Source: Microbacterium paulum (GTDB lineage: Bacteria; Actinomycetota; Actinomycetes; Actinomycetales; Microbacteriaceae). From it: a DNA stretch of 64,000 nucleotides. How positions within the stretch are numbered: position 1 is the first letter of the stretch; every line of letters begins with the position of its first letter. Location of the stretch: contig NZ_JAAGRY010000001.1 of assembly GCF_015707995.1 (NCBI RefSeq), forward strand, positions 62,001 through 126,000, read 5' to 3'. Shown here piece by piece: positions 24,951 through 33,339 of the stretch. The position numbers were made by a program, and so were the translations under genes. Below the pieces are notes generated by a model, which saw only the letters and a program-made list of their open reading frames with translations, was not told where the DNA came from and made no database searches.

Positions 24951-25303
24951 CGTCCGAAGATGGGCGACATCGGGTCGAACGCGTGGAGGCTGAGCAGGAG
25001 CCAGATACCTCCCCAAAGCAGGCCCGCGGGTATGGAGACGAGCAGTCTGGTCCAGGCGCGCTGTGTCCACGGGACGAGCTGCACGGCGAGGAACACTATG
25101 AGTCCGCCGATCGCGCACATCAGGACCGCCAGCGGCAACTCTTCGTATCGGATGAACCCGGGTGAGTAGCAGCCGATCCCGCAGAGGCTGAACGATGCGA
25201 GTGCGATGGGGAACATCGACAGCACCCCGGCGAGAGGGAGTACCCAGAGCAGATGGAGGGCGTTGCGCGCCCGACTCCGGCTGCGCGGTGGATCAGCTGA
25301 CAC
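24947..25303 (-). CDS. Small membrane protein
   Basis: A 118-residue protein with a basic N-terminus and three hydrophobic segments (WVLPLAGVLSMFPIALASFSLCGIG, LPLAVLMCAIGGLIVFLAVQL, LLVSIPAGLLWGGIWLLLSL). The start overlaps the stop of the large secreted SGNH protein by 11 bases and reads in the same direction, so they form a unit. No family was recognised. Its stop overlaps the end of the IS481 remnant. Confidence 0.6.
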   Translation of the reverse strand: MSADPPRSRSRARNALHLLWVLPLAGVLSMFPIALASFSLCGIGCYSPGFIRYEELPLAVLMCAIGGLIVFLAVQLVPWTQRAWTRLLVSIPAGLLWGGIWLLLSLHAFDPMSPIFGR

Positions 25304-28277
25304 CCAGTCTCACCTTTCCGCTCGTCGCGAAGCAGCCGGCATCGATTCGGGCGTTCAGCGACGCGTTTCCGTGGATGTTCACGCCACCGGGAGTTGTCAG
25401 GTCGAGGTTGATGAGCGGGTCGATGTCCGTGTCGCCGATGAGGCGGATCGTGTTGTTCGCGCAGGACGGGTCGCCATCGGTGACGATGATTCGCAACCGG
25501 TGTGCGTCGCCATCCGCGGAGCGCACGCGCAGTCCGTTGCTGGCGGCGAACGAGTCGACGTAAAGGGTCAGGTCGGACGAGAGCGTGAGAGATGTGCCTT
25601 GGATCTGGATGGCCGAGCATCCCGTCGCCGTGCGGCGCGCGTCGATCGCCAGAGACTCGGTGACCACCACGTCTGCGGCATTGATTGTCCAGGGGGCGAT
25701 GGTGCAACCGGGCGAGGCAGAAAGGCCTGGGCTCCACGGCGGTGCGCCACTCTGCCGGGCGAGGGTGTTCAGCCACTGCCGCCACATGGTCGTCGTCGCG
25801 ACCTCAGTCGCCTCCTGCACCGGCCCGGTGACAGTCAGGACAGGATGTTGGAGCTCGACGGCCCCGATGTGTCCCGACGCGATGAGCGCGTCGACGCTGA
25901 CACCGTCGATGATCGTGAGTGCGCCGGTGACTGCGATGGTTCCGGTGACCGTGGAGCTGGACTGCATCTGGATCGACCCGGCGGAGGTGAGGTCGCCGGT
26001 GATGCTGCTCCGGCTGTCGAGGGTGACATCTCCGGTCGCGATCACGTCGCCTTCGATCGCGCAGTCGTTGGTGAGGTGGAGGGTGCCAGCCACCGTGAGC
26101 CGCCCGTCGATCGTGGCTGCGCTGTTGCATTGCAGGTTTCCGTCGATGAAGGTGTCGCCAGTGATCTGCAGCTGATTGGTGAACTGCGTCCCTGATCGGA
26201 TGACGATGTCGGAGGCACGATTCGGTTCGGCGACCGTGATGGTCCCTTCGGTCGTGGTGAGGTCGAGCCCGCCGTCGTCATCGGTGACCACCAGCGCGAC
26301 CTTGAAGTCGCCCGGCGCGAAGGTGTGCTCGACGACGGCGCCCGGGACCATGGTCACGCTGTCACCGAAGTCCCACTCGTAGCCCGTGATCTCGCCATCG
26401 GCGTCGGTGGAACCGGTCGCATCGAAGCGGTAGGTGTCGTCGTCGATCCGGGTGACATTGATGTCAGCGACCGGCTCGGCGTTCCAGTCCGGAGTGTCGG
26501 TGACTACGAGGTCCACCGGCTCGCCCTCGGGGTCAACATCAGCGCCGAACATCTCGATCGTCCACTCGCCGGGCTCGGGGTCCTCAATCGTGAAGGTCTC
26601 CCATGTCGGCCCGTTCGTGTGTGCGGCATCCCGTGCGTCGTCACGGGTGTAGCGCACACCCGAAGGTGAGATCAGGGTCGTGACGACATCGCTGCCCGGC
26701 CATCCGACGTTGACGGTGACCCTGCGCCCCGAGAAGGTGAACTTCTGCGTCAGAGTGACGTTCGGTCCGATGATGTGGGTCGACGGTTCGTCGAGTTCGA
26801 TCTGCCCCTGAATACGGTCGGCCATGAGCTCGTGGCCGAGTCGGTTCGGGTGGTAAGAACCGGGGTCGGTCGCCCAGATCACACCCTTGATCCCGTTCAT
26901 AGCCTCTTCCTCGGTACACTGCTCGTGCCCGCGGAGGACATCATCCATGTTGACGTACTCGAACCCGGCTTCGTCGGCGAGAACCCCGATGATACGGTCG
27001 GCTTTGCGGATCGAATAGTTCATCCATGCCTGGTCCGACGGCCGTGCGACCCACCCGCAGCTGCCGGTGTGGCCATCCTCGGGGAAGAACTCCGGATAGG
27101 AGACGACGACGACGCGTGCGTACGGTGCTCGTTCGCGGATCTCGCCGTACAGGCCGAGCAGTCGGTCGCGGAGTGCTCCATCGCGAAGATCCTCGATGCC
27201 GTCCGCCACCTCCGAGCCAAGATTGGTCGCGCAGCTGTAGTCGTATTGCTTCTCCGTGTCGATGTTGTTCGCGATGGAGTACTTCACGCACGACTCGACC
27301 GTGCCGGAGAAGTTGAGGTCGTTGCCCACGATGCCCACCGTCACCAACTCGGTGTCGTCACTCAGGGCGTCGAGCTGGGCGACACCGTCGTCGTATGGCG
27401 GGCGGTCGGCAGAATAGCCAACCGACAAGTCGCTCATGATCGCCCCCGAGCAAGCGCGGAAGTTCAGCTCGGGAGTGAGCCCGCGCGACTCGAGCAGCGC
27501 CGGGTACGCCCACACCGATCGGTGACAGCGATTTGTATCCGTGTCGGTGTCGTTGATATAGGGCAACTCAGCGCCGTCAGGACCGTACTTTGCGCCCTCT
27601 CCCGACTGATACGAGTCACCAAGGGCAACATATGCACCCGCATCATTCAACGGGTCGCCGCTGGGAGCAGTGAACGTCAGGTTGTCGATCGCCCAGCCTG
27701 CAGGCTCGGACCCGGATGTGAAGACGAGGAACGCTGCGATATTCGGGTGGGTCACGTTCACTGTCACGATGCCCGTGAGACTCACCGGCACGGTGACCAG
27801 TTCCAGGCCGCGGGAGTCGAATGCGCGGATCGAGACCGCGTTCGCGGCATCCAAGTAGCCGATGTCCACGCTGAAGTGATCAACAGTGAACGGGCCGTCG
27901 GCGTTAACGAACGTCCCCGTGATGTCTCCCTGGAATCGGGGAGAACCGCTGAGTACCGGACTGGTGGGGTTAGCTCCGTCGGTGGCGATGAAAGCAGTCG
28001 GACCGAATTGAACGCCGTGGGTGGCCACATAAAGGCTCTGCACGTAGGTGCCGACCGGGTTCTCCGAGAACGTGATCCGTGTAGGCGTGGCAACCGACAT
28101 GCGCGCGCGAGCGTCCGGCTGCGTCGGCGTCTCACCGAGGACGTTGTACTCGGGGTCGCCGACGACATTCGACGTGCTACCCGACTCAGCCTCATCGGCG
28201 GCGCTGGCGGGGAGAACTCCCGCCAACACAAGCGCGATCGAAGCCGCAACCGCCACCGTCATCCGCTTGAACCGCAC
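25293..28277 (-). CDS. Secreted SGNH hydrolase with PKD and bactofilin-like regions
   Basis: A 994-residue exported protein. The signal peptide ends near ASA (26). After an N-terminal beta domain (about 30-205, CBM-like) comes a lipase/esterase of the SGNH type: block I GDSYQSGEG with Ser222, the GND-type motif GIVGNDLNF, and DPGSYHPNRLGH near residue 475 providing Asp and His. Next are a beta domain, a PKD-like domain (SDADG-type FDATGSTDADGEITGYEWDFGD, about 610-690), and a repetitive stretch (TGDTFIDGNLQCNSAATIDGRLTVAG, IEGDVIATGDVTLDS) with the alternating pattern of bactofilin-like polymerising proteins. It probably acts outside the cell on an ester-bearing polymer. It reads leftward into a small membrane protein gene. 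Confidence 0.8.
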   Translation of the reverse strand: MRFKRMTVAVAASIALVLAGVLPASAADEAESGSTSNVVGDPEYNVLGETPTQPDARARMSVATPTRITFSENPVGTYVQSLYVATHGVQFGPTAFIATDGANPTSPVLSGSPRFQGDITGTFVNADGPFTVDHFSVDIGYLDAANAVSIRAFDSRGLELVTVPVSLTGIVTVNVTHPNIAAFLVFTSGSEPAGWAIDNLTFTAPSGDPLNDAGAYVALGDSYQSGEGAKYGPDGAELPYINDTDTDTNRCHRSVWAYPALLESRGLTPELNFRACSGAIMSDLSVGYSADRPPYDDGVAQLDALSDDTELVTVGIVGNDLNFSGTVESCVKYSIANNIDTEKQYDYSCATNLGSEVADGIEDLRDGALRDRLLGLYGEIRERAPYARVVVVSYPEFFPEDGHTGSCGWVARPSDQAWMNYSIRKADRIIGVLADEAGFEYVNMDDVLRGHEQCTEEEAMNGIKGVIWATDPGSYHPNRLGHELMADRIQGQIELDEPSTHIIGPNVTLTQKFTFSGRRVTVNVGWPGSDVVTTLISPSGVRYTRDDARDAAHTNGPTWETFTIEDPEPGEWTIEMFGADVDPEGEPVDLVVTDTPDWNAEPVADINVTRIDDDTYRFDATGSTDADGEITGYEWDFGDSVTMVPGAVVEHTFAPGDFKVALVVTDDDGGLDLTTTEGTITVAEPNRASDIVIRSGTQFTNQLQITGDTFIDGNLQCNSAATIDGRLTVAGTLHLTNDCAIEGDVIATGDVTLDSRSSITGDLTSAGSIQMQSSSTVTGTIAVTGALTIIDGVSVDALIASGHIGAVELQHPVLTVTGPVQEATEVATTTMWRQWLNTLARQSGAPPWSPGLSASPGCTIAPWTINAADVVVTESLAIDARRTATGCSAIQIQGTSLTLSSDLTLYVDSFAASNGLRVRSADGDAHRLRIIVTDGDPSCANNTIRLIGDTDIDPLINLDLTTPGGVNIHGNASLNARIDAGCFATSGKVRLGVS

Positions 28278-28582
28278 CGTGCCCCCAGTAATTCGCGATC
28301 AGATTGACCGTTACGCTATTGCACGCGGCAGGAAAGATTAAAGCGTTCTCATGCGATATATCACTTCGACGCATCGACCTATGGATCCGTCAACTCACGG
28401 GACGTCTGATTCCCGCACGGACCGACTTCAGCGAATCGACATCCTCGATGCGATCCGCAAGCGGGCAGTGCGCGCTGAAGGCACTTGGCGGGCATCATCA
28501 GTTCCCCGTGGTCGACGCCGCAGGCGCGGTGTCACCGGGTTCCCTTCCTGTCCTTGTCGGCGGCCCACGCGATGATGGTGCC
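28278..28582. other. Divergent intergenic region
   Basis: About 305 bases between the leftward SGNH gene and the rightward GIY-YIG-like gene. The left part (28290-28370) is AT-richer than its surroundings and probably carries the SGNH promoter. The right part is translatable upstream in frame with the GIY-YIG gene, but this extension does not look like protein. Confidence 0.4.
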
Positions 28583-29284
28583 GTGACGATTGATCGGGTA
28601 GCTGCATACGCAGCGGTTGACGCCCTCGCAATGTGGTCGGATTGGAAGTCATTCGAGATCGCCGCACCGCACGCACCACTGGTGCCCGGGGTGTATCAGA
28701 TGCGCAAACGAGACGGCTTGATCGTCTATGTGGGAATGGCTGGTGAGCGCAGGGGCCAGGGTATCCGCGGACGTCTTTCGATCTACCGCCGCGGCAAGGG
28801 CGCCGTGAGCGGGTTCGGTGAAGCCGCGCTTGACCGCGCACTCGCAGATGCGGCCTTCGTTGAGAAGCATCTCGAGGATGTCCGAGCCGGCAACCCCGTG
28901 AGAGCGTCGATTTGGGCTCAGGACGCGATCCGATGGCTGGACGTCGAAGTTCGGTGGGCCGAGTGCGAGACGGGGGCCGATGCCCTCTCGCTCGAGAGCG
29001 AGGCAGTGGAAGTGCTCAGGGCGCACGAGATCTGGAACCGGGTTGCCTCCCGATCGTCGGGAACTGTTACGCGTGAGTCCGCATTGCTTGAACCGATCAC
29101 GAACGTCGGCGGGTTCGACACAGTGACAGTCGCCCAACTCACCCTCGAACTCGATCGAACGGACGGCGGCAAGGCAGTTCGGCGAGTACTCCGCGAAGGA
29201 TTCCCGGACCATCCTCGGGGTAGCTCGTGGGATCCACTGAGCGCCGCTCAGGTGGCTCACGTACGCAGTCGACTCGCTCGATAG
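28583..29284 (+). CDS. GIY-YIG-like nuclease domain protein
   Basis: A 233-residue protein whose N-terminal half has PGVYQMRKRDGLIVYVGMAG, a GIY-YIG variant (GVY then YVG with the usual spacing), followed by RGQGIRGRLSIYRRGKG supplying the arginine, and AFVEKHLEDV with a candidate Glu. GIY-YIG domains cut DNA in homing, repair and restriction. The C-terminal 100 residues are unrecognised. The frame is open from 28304, but the GTG at 28583 precedes the conserved part; a GTG at 28529 is also possible. It is in the second accessory segment with no methyltransferase partner nearby. Confidence 0.6.
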   Translation: MTIDRVAAYAAVDALAMWSDWKSFEIAAPHAPLVPGVYQMRKRDGLIVYVGMAGERRGQGIRGRLSIYRRGKGAVSGFGEAALDRALADAAFVEKHLEDVRAGNPVRASIWAQDAIRWLDVEVRWAECETGADALSLESEAVEVLRAHEIWNRVASRSSGTVTRESALLEPITNVGGFDTVTVAQLTLELDRTDGGKAVRRVLREGFPDHPRGSSWDPLSAAQVAHVRSRLAR

Positions 29285-29509
29285 CCCAGTCGCGCCGTCT
29301 GACACCACCTTGCGTTTCCCAATAGGTGGCACGTGGGCCCAAATGGCCGCTACGATCCTTCTCACTAGATCGCTCGCACGAGACCCGCGGGAAACCGGCC
29401 AGGGTGGCGAGATGACGACTTGGGGCACGTGATGCCGCGGATCTGATGCAACCGCGACAAAGTACCGCTGTTACCCGCGGTCGTTCCTGTTTCACGACAT
29501 GGAGCCGCG

Positions 29510-29722
29510 GTGACTACCTGCCCGAAAACCCCCATCCCATCCCTATTCCTGGCTGGTCGTGCCCTGGTCGCGGCGCGCGCCAAGATGCTCGACCAGCAAC
29601 GAGAGCGCGTCGTCGTTGGCGTTCACCCGTGCACACAATGCCATGCCTTCCACTTGACTTCCGACCGCAAGTCGGCGTCGTCGTCGTGGACCCTCCGTGC
29701 CCTTGCCCTCGCTCGCCGATGA
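29510..29722 (+). CDS. Small Cys/His protein
   Basis: A 70-residue, GTG-started protein: a short N-terminus (TTCPKTPIPSLFLAGRALVAARAKML), then VGVHPCTQCHAFHLTS, a compact CxxC..HxxxHLTS unit like small phage- and plasmid-borne zinc-finger proteins of actinobacteria. Composition and motif look real despite its size. It ends only six bases before the truncated MFS gene, so the accessory segment stops at about 29725. Confidence 0.55.
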   Translation: MTTCPKTPIPSLFLAGRALVAARAKMLDQQRERVVVGVHPCTQCHAFHLTSDRKSASSSWTLRALALARR

Positions 29723-29728
29723 GAGGCA

Positions 29729-30906
29729 GTGTCGGGCGTCGGGCTCGGCGCGGTCTACGCGGCCGCGTTCGCCTACATCCAGGTGCTCGCCGCGCCCGGG
29801 CGCCTGCCCGCCGCGGTCGCCACCTTCGCCGCCTGCTCGGGCGCCGCCAGCGTGCTGTTCACCTTCTCGGGGGGCATGCTCGCCGGCGTCGACTGGCGGT
29901 TCGCATTCATGCTCGTGCCGCTGCTGTCGGCGCTCAGCATTCCCGCCGTGCTCGCGCTGCTGCCCGCCGTGCCGCCGAGCGTCACCGAGCGTCGCGACAT
30001 CTGGGGCCAGCTCGCGCTCGCCTCGGGCATGGTCGTCTTCCTCTACGGGGTCTCGCAGCTCGCCTCGTCGCTGACGAGCCCCCTCACGTGGGGCGCGATG
30101 CTTCTCGGACTGGCGCTCCTCGGTGCGTTCGTGTGGTCGCAGACCCGCGTCGCGCACCCCTTCTTTCCCGTCGCGCTCTTTCGCCGCCCGCTCTTTCTCG
30201 CCGCCCTGTGCGCCGGGTTCGTCTTCAACGCCGGGGGAGCGGTCGCCTTCTTGCAGCTCTCGAACCTCTGGCAGTACGTGCTCGGTCTCGCGCCCAGCTC
30301 GGTCGCGATCTGGCAGCTTCCCGTCTCGGTCACCTCGATCGTCGGCGCCATCGTGCTCGGCCGCCTCATGACCCGCGGCATGACCGCACAGCGTTCGCTG
30401 CTGCTGGGCGCCCTGCTCACGGCGGCCGGCTTCACCCTCGCCTTCTTCGTGCGCGATGCCACGACCCCGCTCGCGTTCGTGCCCGCAGGCATCCTCGTCG
30501 CCCTCGGTCTCACCGCCGCCGCACTGCCCTACGGCACCCTCGTGCTCGGCGAAGCGCCCGCGGAGTTCTACGGCCCCCCGTCACCAGCTCGCGCACGACG
30601 TTCGGGCAGCTCTTCTACTCGCTCGGCACCGCGGTCTCGACCGTCGTGGTCACCCAGGTGACGATCGCGGGCATCACCTCGCGCCTGCACGCGACGGGCA
30701 TGACGGATGCCGCGGTCAGCTCGGCACTCGCGAGCGTCGGCACCTACGCGAAAGACGGGGTGCGTCCCGATGCCGCCGTCTTCGACATCGCCACGGCCGC
30801 GTACCGCGACGGGTTCGGCGCGGTGATGATCGGCATGGCGGTCATCGCCCTCGTCGCCAGCATCGTCGGAGCGCTGCTGATCCGCCGCGCCGCACGGCAC
30901 GCCTGA
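29729..30906 (+). pseudogene. MFS transporter, 5' truncated and frameshifted
   Basis: Membrane sequence of a DHA2/EmrB-like major facilitator. It starts inside the protein (GVGLGAVYAAAFAYIQVLAAPGRLPAAVATF is near helix 4), so roughly the first 100 residues are missing. At a run of six C (30574-30579) the frame shifts: GEAPAEFYG ends in one frame and PVTSSRTTFGQLFYSLG resumes in the next, then continues to the stop at 30906. The truncation coincides with the edge of the second accessory segment. The frameshift alone could be an assembly error; truncation plus shift argues for decay. Confidence 0.8.
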
Positions 30907-30919
30907 GGTCGGCCGACGT

Positions 30920-30959
30920 CCCGGTGGGCGCGCGTCGTCAGCGCAGCGCGCCCACCGGG
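30920..30959. terminator. Bidirectional terminator hairpin
   Basis: CCCGGTGGGCGCGC (30920-30933) pairs perfectly over 14 bases with GCGCGCCCACCGGG (30946-30959) across a 12-base loop. It lies between the convergent MFS and epoxide hydrolase remnants. There is no T-run. Confidence 0.6.
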
Positions 30960-30964
30960 CCCCG

Positions 30965-32126
30965 TCAGGCGCCCTTCCGAACGCTGCGCAGGCCCGTCCG
31001 GATCTCGTCGACGAGGATCTGCGGCTGCTCGAATGCGGCGAAGTGCCCGCCCGCCTCGGCTTCGCCGTAGTGGATGAGGTTGCTGTAGGCATCCTCGATC
31101 CAGGTGCGGGGGAGAAGGGGGATGTCACGCGGGAACACCGTCACGGCGACGGGCAGCGACAATCGGGGGCCGGCCATGGTGGCGGTGCGGTTCTCCTAGT
31201 AGATCCGCGCCGACGATGCGGCCGTGTTGGTGAACCAGTACAGCGAGATCTTGTCGAGCATTTCGTCGACCGGGATCGCGTCTTCGGCGAGGCCGCGATT
31301 GTCGGTCTTCGACTGGAACTTCTCGTAGATCCACGCCGCCCGGCCGGCCGGTGAGTCGGCCAGCGCGAAGCCGGGCGTCTGGGGCTTCGTACCCTGCAGG
31401 TGGTTCGACCCGCCGAGCGGTCCGCTGTAGAAGGCGAGCGTGTCCATGGCGTGCTGCTCGGCCGGCGAGAGGTGCGCGGGTGGCGTCTGCGGGAACGCGT
31501 ACGGCGTGTTGAGGTGCACGCCCACGAGCCCGTCGGGCCGCTTCTCGCCGAGCGCGCTGGTCACGGCGCCGCCCCAATCGCCGCCCTGCGCGGCCCAGGA
31601 CCACCGGTAGCCGAGTCGGTGCATGAGCTCGACCCAGGCATCCGCGATGCGACCGACGGTCCACCCCGTCTCGGTGGGCTTTCCGGAGAACCCGAATCCG
31701 GGGAGCGACGGGATCACGACGTCGAACGCGTCATCGGCCGAACCGCCGTAGGCGACCGGGTCGGTGAGCGGACCGATGAGCCGCAAAAAATCGATGACCG
31801 AGCTCGGCCAGCCGTGAGTGAGGATCAGCGGCAGCGCGTCGGTGTGCGGCGAGCGGACGTGGACGAAGTGGATGTCGACCCCGTCGATCTCGGTCAGGAA
31901 CTGCGGGTGGGCGTTGAGCCGACTCTCGAAGTCGCGCCAGTCGTAGTCGTGCTCCCACCTCTGCAGCAGGCGACGGAGGTTGTCGGAGCGAACGCCCTGC
32001 GACCAATCCGAGACCGTTTCGGGATCGGGCCACCGGGTGCGGGCGAGCCGGGCCTTCAGGTCGTCGATCGCCTCGTCGGGCACCGCCGCCACAAACGGGC
32101 GGATGGGCGGGGGTCGTGTCGTTCAC
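30965..32126 (-). pseudogene. Epoxide hydrolase with amber codon and N-terminal frameshift
   Basis: The sequence is a clear epoxide hydrolase N-terminal-domain plus alpha/beta hydrolase: WPDPETVSDWSQGV, LILTHGWPSSVIDFLRLIGPL, GGDWGG around the nucleophile, and the tail GGHFAAFEQPQILVDEIR with the catalytic His. Two lesions are visible. The strong ribosome site (complement of 32133-32141) and GTG at 32126 read VNDTTP and must shift by one base before 32092 to enter FVAAVPDEAIDDL. At 31196-31198 a TAG replaces the Trp expected in the motif YWENR, splitting the protein before its last 77 codons. The 32092-31196 piece would lack the catalytic His. Probably an inactive gene. Confidence 0.8.
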
Positions 32127-32185
32127 GCGTATCTCCCTCCTGCCATGACCGTACCCTCGGAGGCCACCGGCGCGGCGCGCCGGAC

Positions 32186-32794
32186 TCACGCGGTCGCGGG
32201 GATGACCAGCGCGCGCTCTTCACCGAGTAACGCGAGCGCGTTGTCGAGCAGGGCGAGCGCCCCTTCGGGGTCGAGCCGCACGAGGGTCATCGCGGCGACC
32301 ACGTGGGCGGTGCAGGCGGTCGCGAGAGTCGCCGCCGCGCCGTCGTCGAGGTCGGGGCGGGCCGCCGCGACGCCCCGCGACACGGCGTCGGCCAGTTCGC
32401 GGCGGTAGTCGCGCACGACCTCGCCGAGGGCGTCGCCCGGGGCGACGGGGGAGGTCGCGGTGTTGAGCAGCAGGCATCCGTGCGCCGCCAGAGGGAGTGC
32501 GGGGTCGGCCATCGCCGCGCGCAAGCCGCGCAGGTACGTGGCGAGGGCGTCGGATGCCACGTGCTCGGCCTGCAGGGGAGCGAGCCGGGGCCGCACGATC
32601 TGGTCGAGGTAGGTGTCGACGGCGGCGTCGAAGAGCCCGCGTTTGCTGCCGAAGCTGTGGTAGATGCTCGACCGGCTGAGCCCGGTCGCCTTCTCGAGGT
32701 CGGGGATCGCCGTGCCCTCGAGTCCGTGATCCCAGAACGCCTCGAGCGCGGAGCGCGCGGCATCCGTCTCATCGAAGGTGCGCGTGCGTCCCAT
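32186..32794 (-). CDS. TetR/AcrR-family repressor
   Basis: A 202-residue regulator. The N-terminal helix-turn-helix is typical: FDETDAARSALEAFWDHGLEGTAIPDLEKATGLSRSSIYHSFGSKRGLF (about 7-55). The rest is a helical ligand-binding domain with a C-terminal TetR_C-like part. It is divergent from the DUF1304 gene, and a perfect 15-base inverted repeat lies in the shared 99-base promoter region, so it very likely represses both itself and the 32894-34317 unit. The inducer is unknown; the quinone-reductase neighbour suggests an electrophile or oxidant. Confidence 0.9.
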   Translation of the reverse strand: MGRTRTFDETDAARSALEAFWDHGLEGTAIPDLEKATGLSRSSIYHSFGSKRGLFDAAVDTYLDQIVRPRLAPLQAEHVASDALATYLRGLRAAMADPALPLAAHGCLLLNTATSPVAPGDALGEVVRDYRRELADAVSRGVAAARPDLDDGAAATLATACTAHVVAAMTLVRLDPEGALALLDNALALLGEERALVIPATA

Positions 32795-32809
32795 CTCGGC
32801 CTCCTGTTT

Positions 32810-32851
32810 GCGTAACGACCGTTCCAGTATATATTAGAACGGTCGTTACGC
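32810..32851. promoter_or_regulatory. Double operator for the TetR regulator
   Basis: GCGTAACGACCGTTC (32810-32824) and GAACGGTCGTTACGC (32837-32851) are perfect inverted copies around a 12-base AT-rich spacer. Each arm contains AACGACCGTT or AACGGTCGTT, itself nearly palindromic, so two repressor dimers could bind side by side. The spacer, with TATATAT, probably holds the promoter elements of one or both divergent genes. Confidence 0.85.
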
Positions 32852-32893
32852 TTACCAGCGCCCGCCGTCCACCACCCGCCTCGAGGAGCCTCA

Positions 32894-33280
32894 ATGATCG
32901 CCGTCGGACTCGTGTTCACCGTGCTCGCCGCACTGCTGCACATCTACATCTTCTGGATGGAGTCGCTCGCTTGGGACGGCCCGCAGGCCCGCAAGACGTT
33001 CGGCGTGCCCGATGCGGAGCGCGAGGCCACCCGCGCCTTCGCGTTCAACCAGGGGTTCTACAACCTCTTCCTCGCGACCGCGGCGCTGCTCGGCGTGATC
33101 GTCACCGCCGCGGGCGCCCCCGCCGTCGGGCTGACGCTCGCCCTCACCGGAACCGGCTCCATGCTCGCGGCGGCCCTCGTGCTCTTCGTGAGCTCGCCTG
33201 ACAAGCGCCGCGCGGCGGTGACGCAGGGTTTCCTGCCCCTCCTCTCCGTCGCCGCGATCGTCATCGGCCTGCTCGTCTGA
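32894..33280 (+). CDS. DUF1304 membrane protein
   Basis: A 128-residue protein with four hydrophobic helices (VGLVFTVLAALLHIYIFWMES, FNQGFYNLFLATAALLGVIV, LTLALTGTGSMLAAALVLFV, FLPLLSVAAIVIGLLV) and the DUF1304 signature FWMESLAWDGPQARKTFG...FNQGFYNLFLA. Biochemical role not established. It is the first gene of the TetR-controlled unit, with the quinone oxidoreductase gene 59 bases downstream on the same strand. Confidence 0.85.
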   Translation: MIAVGLVFTVLAALLHIYIFWMESLAWDGPQARKTFGVPDAEREATRAFAFNQGFYNLFLATAALLGVIVTAAGAPAVGLTLALTGTGSMLAAALVLFVSSPDKRRAAVTQGFLPLLSVAAIVIGLLV

Positions 33281-33339
33281 GCCACCTCCGCCGAGAACAC
33301 CCGCACCGAGACCACCCCTCCCAGAAAGAAGCCACCCTC

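Noticed and set aside
29446..30906. A 486-residue plus-strand protein
   Set aside because: The first 380 codons are an Arg/Ala-rich off-frame translation of the MFS gene; only the end after the poly-C run is real.
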